A DNA stretch of 21,986 nucleotides. It comes from Priapulus caudatus (Eukaryota; Priapulida; Priapulimorpha; Priapulimorphida; Priapulidae). The stretch lies in assembly GCF_000485595.1 (NCBI RefSeq), contig NW_014577530.1, positions 187,720 through 209,705 on the forward strand. The letters run 5' to 3'. Both the position numbers and the translations under genes were made by a program. The notes beneath the pieces were generated by a model. It saw only the letters and a list, made by a program, of their open reading frames with translations, had not been told where the DNA came from and made no database searches. Below are positions 1-9,600 of this stretch, piece after piece; within the stretch, counting starts at the first letter, position 1; each line of letters begins with the position of its first letter.

Positions 1-1063
1 CGCGAGCGGAGACGCGCGGTGGTGTGCATCGCACGTACAAGCACAGTTCGTTTGCGCTCTCGATCTCCTGCCTGGCCGTGAGGAAACGATATGTCGGCCA
101 GCGTCCTGCGTAACTGGATCTGCAGGACGGAGACGACGGCCGCGTCCAGTAGTTCGGCCTCGGGAGCCTTAGTGTAGAGAATGTCGACCGGGTAGCCGGC
201 GCGGGATGCGGAAGATCGGAGCATCGTCGAAAAACTACAACCAAGTTAACATACAATATTTATGGATTTTGATAACCAGCGCTTGTTTAGCACTGTTCAA
301 CCCGATGATCCGACGATAACCTCGACTCGATCGCCGACATCATTGCTACGCATATATTTAACATCAACTACAAGTACGGTACTAACCGATCAATCGCGCG
401 AACCTCCGAACCGGCCTTTCCGTAGACGCCCCGACAGCCGCCCGGCGCGCGCTGGACTGCACCGACGAGAATTTCTCGGCGTCGAGGGTCGCGCTGGATA
501 TGAGAAGCTTGAGGTCGGGCCGAAAGCGCGCGATGTCCTTAACGAGTCCAAACAGCACGTCGGTGTGCAGCGTGCGCTCGTGAGCCCCCCCCCGTCCGAT
601 GATGATGACGCTGTAGCCGGCGAGGTCGGGCTCGCTGAGAAACTCGCGCAGCAGCATGCCGTCGTCATGTACTTGAGCTGCGTGTGCGCTCCGACGTGCA
701 GTCCTCGAAGCGGATCGAGTAGCCGACCTGCACGCGAAACAAGTGAACAGCTGTAGCAACAAGTGAACGGCTGTAGCAACAAGTGAACGGCTGTAGCGAC
801 AAGTGAACAGCTTTAGCAACAAGTGAACAGTTAGTGAATCACGATGATCAGCAATATCGACAATGTCCAAGGGGGTGTCGTTATCCACGGCAAAAACGTA
901 GCGCTCACGATTAGACAGGTCAATTGGATTTACCTCGCCTCCGAGTTTGACGCCCATCTCCTCGCAACTCAAAACGCAGCGCAACACTCACGTAGGTCTT
1001 CGACTCTGCAAATTGGAGCTGACAAGCCTACGACCTTTCTTCTCTACCCCCTTTGTTGTAAGC
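1..1063 (-). other. DHX16 exons 9-11 with clustered frame-breaking indels
   Basis: This tract keeps recognisable DHX16 exons and their splice signals, but the reading frame is broken repeatedly. Exon 9 (1063-934) starts in phase with AYNKGG and ends with [10 protein letters not shown]; its middle, where the TQPRRVAA motif belongs, is scrambled. Exon 10 (727-463) has about two extra bases after SERT, one missing base in YMTDGM, and about six extra bases where DEAH should be. Exon 11 (from 234) starts [11 protein letters not shown] and then loses frame several times. Intron borders remain usable: donor GTAAAT below 934, acceptor TGCAG above 727, donor GTGCAG below 463, acceptor TTGTAG above 234. 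Exons 1-8 show no such damage. Either this edge is poorly corrected assembly sequence, or the 3' half is decaying. Because the changes are mainly indels in one tract, I lean towards a sequence-quality problem. Confidence 0.75.
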
Positions 1064-4000
1064 CTGTACCAGACAAAAATTCCATCAGCGAAACACCTAA
1101 AAAACGTCTGAGTATCCTCCATGTAAGATTCTAAACGAAAGCGCGATATATAGCAGTGAATGATTATATTCAGCAGTAACAAATGGCCAAAAAAATACCA
1201 GGCAATAAATGAATTCATTTGTTTAAATTCAATTTAGAAAACTAATTTTAATTTCCTATTTAAACCTAACTCCACCGTTTTCATCCTAAAAATACCTATA
1301 TAAACGTAAACCGCTCATGGGATTGTCATGAACCACAATAGTTAATATACTATTTACTATTTGGATGTGCTAATAAAACATTGCCGATCTTAGACATGTG
1401 TCCTATTTACCACACGGCACAACGAAATGTTAATCCAAATGATGTACGCAAGAATGTATTGTAACGAAAAGTACTACATAACGTAAGAGTGCTGATAGAG
1501 TGTACCTACATGTTCGTGGAGGTACTGTGGAATCTGAGTCGTCTTGCCACTGCCCGTTTCTCCCTCTATAATCAAGACTTGATGCTCGTCAATAGCCGCG
1601 AGAAGGTCTTCACGAAACGGATACACAGGAAGACTCTTCCTTACTTCCTGAATGCTCTCCTTCTTCTTCTCCCGCTCGGACAACACAGGCTCTTTTGAGT
1701 CCTTTCCCTTTGTGCCAGGCATCTGAAGAACTGTAAAATATAATATTGCAAATGCATGCAGCATCAGATCACATTACGACTATGCGCCATCATAGACAAA
1801 TACTGTACAGATTTTTCTTAAGTTTACTTGGTTGCTTAGCTGAAATTCACTCACTAATCACCAATTCCCTTTTTCCTTTGCAACCGATACAAATAGTTTT
1901 GTATTACAAGCGCAGAACAATGCTCAATAGAAGCAGTGAAAAATAACTACTAGCATTATAACTTAAGAAATGAACTTGTGAAAAAAACCTAAAATACACT
2001 GGAAACATTTCCCCACATTGTTAAGTAGCAAATCTGTTACCGCACCTTGCACAAAGTCAATTTGATCCTCCAATACGTAGTCATAATCTTTTTCCTTCGT
2101 TTTTTCAGTCGCATCCCTAGCACCAAACTTCATCCGTGCTGTACCCAGTCTTTCTTCCTCCCATTTCTTCTGTTCATAATTTGGGCCTTTCTCCTTATCA
2201 TCCTCATACATGTCTAACAATTTCTAAAAATGAAGGAGACAAAATAACAGACCTGTAAAAGCAATACTACTAAAAACAATACACTTTATAAGCATAGGTA
2301 AATAATATTATGATTTACGATATCTAACATAATCATTTATGACTGAAACAACACTCAACAATTAGATACTAATAACATCAACAACTACAAATATATACAT
2401 TGAAATTATTTACTTAATTGACATAGTTAAACGCTTTCTTATATTTTATTGTTTTTTTTTATAAATGATCAAGCATAGGATGTGGTCTAAAAATTAGCAG
2501 TACAATTGTAATATTTGTCTATGTTGATATACTAAATCGTAACCACTGAACAGTGAAGCATATGTAGACTTACCTCGTTGTCCTTGGGGATGAAATATCT
2601 GTTAACCTTTTCAATTTCCCTGGCTTTCTGGTGGTCTTTTGCGAGTGCAAGCACATTTTTCTTGTATTTAGCTTCCGCCTTCTCTCTCTCCGTCAAACTG
2701 AAATTCAAATCTCACCTATATGACACCCAACTACATGCTAGCATAGGAAAAGATTCTGATTATGTTTGTCTCCACTATAACATGAATATTACTTGTGAAA
2801 GCATTCAGTTAAAATATGCACGCTATCAAGCAGAGCTGAGCAAAATGTAGCTAAGGGTACAAAGTCATCCTCTCTCAACTTACTGCTGATCACTGAAGAG
2901 ATAGTCTTCGTCAACGATATCTGCCTCAAGTTCCAGCAGCTTGTCGTCAGTCCGCTTTTCCAGATACTTGCGACGCGACTCCACTCTTAGCTTAGGAAGA
3001 ACCTTTTTCCGATCTTCTGCTTCGAGTTTCAGCCGCTGAGCAGCCGATTGGTACGCCTGTCAATGTGAGACAAGAAGTGACCAAAATGTGTGCATTTGTA
3101 CATGTTCATGTAAAATTCCGTTGCTGGGCAACAGCAATCGAACCTTGTTGAGTTTATTTCAGTTTCCTTTTCATTATCAGACATTTACCAAGATGCCAAC
3201 TCATGTAAACGCAGATGAAATTCGAAAGAAATCAGTGAAACCTCTACGGCACACATTCTAGTATATTTAGACCTTCTTATCAGACTTGGTAGCAACGCTT
3301 CTGGTTTTCTCCTTGTCCTTGTTGCGAAGACGTTTAGCAAACTCATCTCTCTCCTTCAGGTCATCTATCCTGTCCTTCTCCATCTTATCCATTTCATCTT
3401 CAGACTCTGACCTCGACGATTCCTCTTTCTTTACCCCTGACGCACTAACAGAACATTACACAATGAGGTAAAAAATACATAAAGATTTAAGATACACCCA
3501 AATCAGTGCAAATAAGAAAATACATTAATCATATGATATGCTGAAGACTGATTATTTCCAGTTTTCGTGAATAGCTTTTTATATATTTTAAAATCTATTA
3601 CTATTTTAACATCTATATATATATTGATTTTTCCCTACTTACGATTCACTCTCAGAATCGCTGGATGATTCCTTTTTCTTTCTAATGTTTCTTTGTTTCT
3701 TTTTGGATGTCTTCAACTTCTAAAGAACAAAAAATAATTAGGATTAAGAAATTTACTTCCGAAAAACACGTAAGCATATATATATACAAGTGCTAGCACA
3801 CAAATAGACACGAGACAGCTTCATTTGTTTTGTTCTACATTAACACGTTACCTGCCTGAGATAATATATAGGTATGTTTACCTTTGTTGGAGCTTGGTGG
3901 ACTTCTTCACCACTGTCTCCATCTGAGACAAGTTGGTAGGATCTGTTTTTCGCTTGCTCCTTGAGGGCTTTCTCCTCACGTAATCTATTAGCATTCATTG

Positions 4001-6151
4001 CTTTCTCCTTGTGTGGTACCTAATACCGGGGCATATATTTCAATACTACACATACAAATGCGATATAAGAACACGCATGACATTTCAAATGTATTTAGCA
4101 AATTAACATTGATCCTGTGGAGAGATTGAGGTAGCTTATTTTTTCCTTAGTCCTTATATATCTGCTATGTGCATTTCAATTGCGATCATATTGCAAACCT
4201 GCATGTGATCAATGGCAGATTCTTATTCTCGTGAATTCCTATTTCTTTTGACTTGTTTAGTTGTTCGAATGAATCAAGAATATTTTTAAACTTACACCAG
4301 TATTAGTTACTAATAATATTTGATATGTGATATCCAGATATTTTTAGTTGCCAAATGTGTCATAATTTAATACCAGCATTTTTGCACAGGTACGAATTGA
4401 TAGATCAACAGTGTCAACACTGTGGATTGCAGTATAAAAAAGTTTTTTGACTCTACAATTAATATAGTGAATTAACTAGAAAAAGAAGAGCACTCCAACA
4501 TGGAAATTACAGCAAAATAACCTACTGAGCCTCATGTCTGAGTATGGAGTAGCTCTAGTAACTATAGCCCGCGTACTAGAGCCCTCTATAGCCGCGTACG
4601 GTTGCCGCTGGTAGCGGTTGCGGAGCCGGTAAGCTGACGGCTAACCGATGACCGATGCATAGAGTTACTAGAGCTAAGTATGGGGCTACTAAGACTGACT
4701 GAGTCTGGCAATGAGGCTTAAACAGCAAGAATGATCAAGTTTAAGGGCGTGTTTGTTTGGTCGGATCCACAGATCTCGATCCACCGAACCCGACCCTGCT
4801 AGCGAGGTGGATATTGATAGGGGATCCAATATGGCAGCCCGCGCCGCAATCACAGCTTGTTATTGTTATTGTCATGCATGATTAAGGTCACAGCGAACGC
4901 GAACGTTTGAAAAGTGAGGGCTCGAATTAACCTCGGCATACCGATCGACAATTGCCGATCGGTGCCCCTCAATTCGCCGTATGCCCTGATAAATCCAACC
5001 TCGACTGACGGCATCACCTGCTTTCCCGCTTTCTGTAATTGCGTCGGTGCGTCTACTAGACTGGTTCGCGGACCGACCTGTTTGTCGGCGAGGCGCGTGA
5101 ATACATTGTCTAGCAGAGCGTGAGGCCGTAAGCGTACTACACTTTGCAAAACCGTCTTAGCTGCTAAGCGTGCTGTCTGCTGTTTCTGCTGAGTGCGGTG
5201 AGTTTGTCAGTTTGGTTTGGGTTGGGGTTCGAGTCCATTTTCCAGTGGATCGAGAATATCACTGGCATTTCAACAAATACAGTGAAATAAAAGATAAATG
5301 CATATAAATCTTATTGCAGCACATCACTAATACTCCATCTGTGGGGATTATATGGGAGTTGCGCAATGTAGTGCAGAGAGTCAGCATTTGTGCTGAATGT
5401 TAGCTTTCTTTTGCAGTGAAGCGAGTTGTTTTACGGCAGATAGGAAGAGTTATAGTGGTGCAGATGAAGTTGTAAGATTATTATGACATTATTTTATTTT
5501 TACTGAATTCAGGGTTCTCCAAGCTTTTCATTATAGCATGGGGTGATGCCTTTAGGCATAGTTGCAATCCGCCGAAGGCGGTTTGCCGTGCTAGGGGTCC
5601 GGGGGCTATGATATTAGCATGGCGGCTATGATATTTAGAAGGGGGTGCATTTTAGGATGGCGGGTCTCGACGATAGAATGGCGGCCGCCAAGGCTATAAG
5701 TGCTCTTGGAGAACCCTGTGATTTGTTGGAACTGCCAGTGCTCGAGATCTGTGGATCCGACCAAACAAACACGCCCTAAGAATTAAGATGTCAGAGCTAA
5801 ACTTAGTCCGCAATGCAGACGTAAACTCCGCTTTGCTAATCTGAGGGTGCGGGTTTACCCATTACTGGGGTCTGCGTCGGCTCGGACTAAGCTAAACTAA
5901 TCCGGGGTGTAACTGTTACACTAGGATTGAGCGCAAACTACACTAACTTAGTTACTTACCATGCCCCACAGTTCATGTGCAAACTCTGTCATATTTTCAT
6001 CAACCTCGACTGTTCCAGTTTCCTTCAAGGTCTCCACAAACTCGTTTATGGACGTACTTCTCCCAGCAAGCGCAATTAAATACTGACCGACATACTTATC
6101 GCTCATGCCTAGCAAGTCGTACAACTTGTCGTTCACCCATCTATCCACCAT
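1..6151 (-). CDS. DHX16: DHX16 (Prp2-type DEAH-box spliceosomal RNA helicase), 3' end off the window
   Basis: Orthologue of DHX16/Prp2, the nuclear ATPase that remodels the activated spliceosome before the first splicing step. Exons on the minus strand: 6151-5960, 4019-3882, 3719-3643, 3444-3273, 3056-2884, 2697-2574, 2223-2041, 1722-1510, then degraded ones at about 1063-934, 727-463 and 234 to beyond base 1. Exons 1-8 join in phase through GT-AG introns and give 424 residues without a stop. The start is the ATG at 6151 ([14 protein letters not shown]), matching the family N-terminus. Next come a Lys/Glu/Ser-rich charged region (about 70-290), KFGARDA in exon 7, and in exon 8 LPVYPFRE followed by Walker A GETGSGKT (about 407-414). 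Later exons show [48 protein letters not shown] and [10 protein letters not shown]. Helicase motifs beyond these, and the C-terminal domains, lie outside the window. It diverges from SSNA1 across a 500-bp spacer. The identification is secure; integrity of the 3' half is not. Confidence 0.95.
741..831. repeat. 20-bp tandem repeat in DHX16 intron 9
   Basis: Four complete 20-bp units (aagtgaac[a/g]gctgtagcaac type) lie at 741-760, 761-780, 781-800 and 801-820, with a partial fifth to about 831. Units differ by one or two bases. The array lies in the intron between the degraded exons 9 and 10, only 14 bp from the exon 10 acceptor, and supplies much of the sequence immediately upstream of it. Confidence 0.9.
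4550..4676. mobile_element. 127-bp inverted-repeat transposon with 9-bp TSD
   Basis: The ends are perfect 14-bp inverted repeats (tagctctagtaact at 4550-4563 and its complement at 4663-4676). Flanking direct repeats agtatggag (4541-4549) and agtatgggg (4677-4685) form a 9-bp target duplication with one mismatch. The core is GC-rich and has no coding capacity. A 9-bp duplication is typical of Mutator-like elements, but the ends are too short to assign a family with certainty. Confidence 0.7.
4745..5776. mobile_element. Harbinger-like non-autonomous DNA transposon, 1,032 bp
   Basis: Perfect 35-bp terminal inverted repeats (starting gggcgtgtttgtttgg) lie at 4745-4779 and 5742-5776. Both sides are flanked by TAA (4742-4744 and 5777-5779). 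A 3-bp TWA target duplication with GG-rich ends containing TGTTTGTTTGG is characteristic of PIF/Harbinger and Tourist-like elements. No transposase is recognisable inside; open stretches around 4850-5150 lack a plausible ATG start and match nothing I know. A second, hAT-like element is nested at 5510-5718. The identical terminal repeats suggest a fairly recent insertion. Confidence 0.8.
5510..5718. mobile_element. hAT-like MITE nested in the Harbinger-like element
   Basis: The ends cagggttctccaag (5510-5523) and cttggagaaccctg (5705-5718) are inverted repeats of the CAGGGTTCT type common in hAT transposons. The core contains ggggtccgggggc, a motif also seen in slightly different form in the hAT-like element at 11110-11419. 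I could not see a clean 8-bp target duplication. The element is 209 bp and has no coding capacity. Confidence 0.65.
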
Positions 6152-6651
6152 TGTGACAGAGACAAACAAAAGTATAACTTAATAAATCAGGTAATGTTTG
6201 GGATTAGGTATCACCGAAACACATAATAAATAAAGAAGATGGCATATACTGTTTTCAATTTTAGTTATTACAAGCAACGATTACAAGCGACGATTCAACG
6301 TTGTTGAAATCAGCGTGTATTTACAACCTCTCAGCACAGATATTACTGTATACGGCAAACGCAGATTGGCGGTTTAAATAGCTTAATTTGTAATAAAAAA
6401 TATATCAATTAATACTATCGAGTTACTATTTTAAATTATTGATCTCTGCTTAGCTTACTTATTAAAACATTTAATTTTGTTGGTTTTCTCATAGAGGTAC
6501 ACAAAGATGCGTGACGCAAAACGTGACGTCGTTAGCGTAAATACACAGGCGCCTTCTAGAATCACTTTCAAATTTTGTTATTAGAGCCCCAGCCCTAGAG
6601 ATTAGTCTTGAAAGTCCAAGGAACTATACTTAATTCCATAATATAACTATA
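6152..6651. promoter_or_regulatory. Divergent promoter between DHX16 and SSNA1
   Basis: The start codons of DHX16 (6151, minus) and SSNA1 (6652, plus) are 500 bp apart and face away from each other, so this spacer must hold both 5' UTRs and both promoters. It is AT-rich with a short CG-containing patch at about 6507-6540. That patch includes TGACGTC at 6524-6530, seven of eight bases of a CRE/ATF site, and a TGACGC at 6512-6517. No clear TATA box is placed well for either gene. The function of these sites is inferred. Confidence 0.55.
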
Positions 6652-9600
6652 ATGACACATCAAGGCGCTGCTCTTCAAAACTACAACAACGAGTTGGTTA
6701 AATGTAAGTTAGTTAGCTAAAATTCAGGAAACGCCAATGCAATGCCAATGGCAATGGCATCTCAAACAATCAATGAATCATAATGTCACACTGACAAGAG
6801 TAAAACTAAAACTAAAAGGCATTGCCATTGATGTTGATCGATTGTGGACACGGAAACTTGTACCGTTTCAATGATAAAATTATTAAAAATAAACACGCAT
6901 TGTATATAGTAATAATATACTATTACTACCATAGAGATAATCATAGACTAGATTTAATGTTTAAATGTATTCTATATCAACTAACTCTGGATCTGGATAG
7001 TTTACTGCGTAGCCCACTCTACGTAAATTGTAGTCCGACTCCGAGTTTCCTCTGACCAATGCCCACAACGACGATTTTGGTGGATTTGGTGTGGGTTAGG
7101 AAAAGCTAACCCACACAAAATCCACCAAATTCGTCGATGTGAGCATTTGTCAGAGGAAACTCGGACTACGTAAATTGCTGTGCAAATGGCCAATTCACTA
7201 CACAGTACACAGTCTCACTGCACTCCTGCTACAAACCCCGTATCCTCGTAAATAATAGTCTTCAAAGTTCAACGAACCGGCTTCATCAAGCAAGAGGGAA
7301 TGCCAATCTTCACCTTCAGGACCATGATAAATTTAATGGAAAGTTGTGTTTAGCGTGGAGAAAGCGGACACAAAAAGGAGACCAATCAAGTTGGGCCAAA
7401 ACAACATCAGCACTATCATGATAGCTTTTGGAAACCCATCTCACAGCTTTATGCTGAATGTCATCCAATTCTGAGCAGTTCTGAAGTGTATAGGGGCACC
7501 AGCCTGGCGAAGCACGTTCTAATATGGGGAGAACCATAGTTTTAAAAGCCAGGGACCGAGTTTTAGTATTGGCAAAGCTAAGGTTATACCGTAACATACC
7601 AAAGGAACAAGATGTTTTCTTACAAATATAATCAATGTGGGCATTAATGCAAAGAATTTGACATTTTTCAGCATTGAACGACATACTCCAGGTTGTTGCC
7701 CACTTCTCAGCATGAGTAATGGCACTCTGGAGGGCTAAATGATCACCCTTATTGTAGATGGTGCAGTGTAGACAGCAAAGTGAATAGAAGTAGAAAAGTC
7801 AGTTTCGGCCAACAAATCATTTATAAAGGACAAGAACAGCAATGCTTGTTGAGACTTGTCAAGACTTAATGTCCAATCATGAAGAACATTGATTAACTGG
7901 GTAACAGTAGAAAACTCATGTCAAAAACCATGTTGATGATGGGACAGAATATCATGCCTATTGAAGTGGCTCATAACAGGGGAATATGCTATATGCTCAA
8001 ATGCCTTAGAGTCTTTAGAGCAAAGAGAAGTCGAAGATATTGGGCGATAATTTGAAGCAATTAGGGAAGATCTACCACCTTTATAAACTGGGGTAATGAG
8101 AGCTTTTTTTCCAATCAAAAGGAAGAGAACCTAGATCATAGGATTGACAGAACAAATTGTGTAGTGAAGGCCCAAGCTCATGTGCAAAGATTATGCAAAA
8201 TAAAACCAGGCACCTTATCAGGACCAGCAGCCTGATGTGGGATATGTTCTTAAGTACCGAGTACACACCACTTAGGGAGCTGACAATTTTGCTCATCAGG
8301 GGGAACTTGTACATGGAATAGGGGTTGCACAAGAAGTATAGAAATCTGACTTGAATTGATCACTCAAAATAAACAGGCTTTCAAGGCAAGGAGACCCACA
8401 GACAATACCGTCACTACGGAGAAGGGATGGGATACCAGTTTCCCATTTTTTACATTTTATGAATCTCCAAAATTATCTACTGTGCACAAACTCACAGAAA
8501 GAAAGTGCGGTGGGAAAAAGCGTGAACGCCAAATTCGGGCAATGATAAAGGCAGTTGTTTGTATATTTTTGCTGTGATTGTGGCAGACTGTTACGAACGA
8601 AGCACGCGCTGCAAATTTGGCGCTCCGCGCTTTTATATAGGCCCAAAAAGAAGAGTAGGTAAACCATTAACAATTTGAAAGTGTCGACATGCATCGTTAT
8701 AGGAGAAATAGGCATGTACAATGTCGCACTAGTGTTAAGCCATCGTTGATTAAGAATGAAAATGAAAGATAAGTGTCAATGACACTGTAGCCTCGCCAGC
8801 AAAGGGACAAATGACCGTGGTGAATGGGAAACAAGTACGCGAGTGGGGGGGGGGAGTTTTAGCCCACCACAGTTTTTAACAAGTATTTAGTGGTATATAC
8901 TAAAGGTAAATAAAAACTTCTAGCTCATTTCCTTCATTGCTTTCTTAGATTAAAATAACTACTTCTAGAAACATTCATGTACTACAAATACGCCAACCCC
9001 CCCCCCCAAAAAGAACGCCTAGCAAGACGGCTTCTTGCGAGCTAGCAAGTGTAAACATTTTTATAATAGTTCAGATTTAGGCACTGCCTAAAAGCGCGGC
9101 AGCTCCATGTTAACGTGTTAAGATTGAGAGCGATACGCGTTAATTCCACGGTAGCGCTGCCCCTATATACCACGCTGACATGGTGTTTCCCTGCACCCCA
9201 TAATCACAAACTTTTGTCAAAGGTTAATTGGTGCATGCGAAGTGTTTACTTCGTGCGGGGTCGCGCCCTTTCCTACCCGTGGGAGTTTTTTTTTCTGGCA
9301 GTAGCCACGGTTGCCATCTGTATATCGCCAATTAATAATTTATAAACCAAAATAATCACATTTGTGACGGTAGATGGCGCCTAACCCTTCTTTGATGTTT
9401 GCTTAGCGATGGCGTTTCGAAATAAATAGCTGTATGCTGCCGTTATCCGGACATGTTTGTAAAACTTTAACTCTAATATAGACGTTATCGGCAGGGTGCG
9501 ACAGGAAATACGCAATTTTTGCATTAAAGATATTGTCAACTGAAAGTCTTGAAAAACGAACCAGACGAGTGTGACCACCCCACCAGACTGTTATCTGCGT

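Larger units (their letters stand above)
4020..5959 (-). other. DHX16 intron 1, filled with transposons
   Basis: This 1,940-bp intron runs from the donor GTAAGT (5959-5954) to the acceptor TTAG (4021-4020). More than half of it is inverted-repeat transposon sequence (4550-4676 and 4745-5776, listed separately). I see no exon or RNA gene in the rest. The other DHX16 introns (for example 1064-1509, 1723-2040, 2224-2573 and 3057-3272) are short, AT-rich and contain nothing I can identify. Confidence 0.85.

Noticed and set aside
262-756. Plus-strand 164-codon open frame over DHX16 exon 10
   Set aside because: It is antisense to recognisable DHX16 coding sequence and has no motifs.
3196-3270. Possible minus-strand exon ending at the GTAAGT-like donor near 13190
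   Set aside because: The sequence upstream of the donor at about 13196-13260 (minus strand) has stops in all three frames, so it cannot be an internal coding exon. It could only be non-coding; the coordinates given here for the DHX16 intron 4 area were also examined and hold no extra exon.
4850-5149. Open frame of 99 codons inside the Harbinger-like element
   Set aside because: It begins with TTG, lacks an early ATG, and shows no transposase or other motif.
5214-5236. ggttcgagtcc resembling a tRNA T-loop or tRNA-derived SINE
   Set aside because: The flanking bases do not form a T stem and no acceptor or anticodon arms are present.
6152-6169. Upstream start for DHX16 six codons before MVDRW
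   Set aside because: That codon is TTG; the first ATG is at 6151 and matches the family N-terminus.
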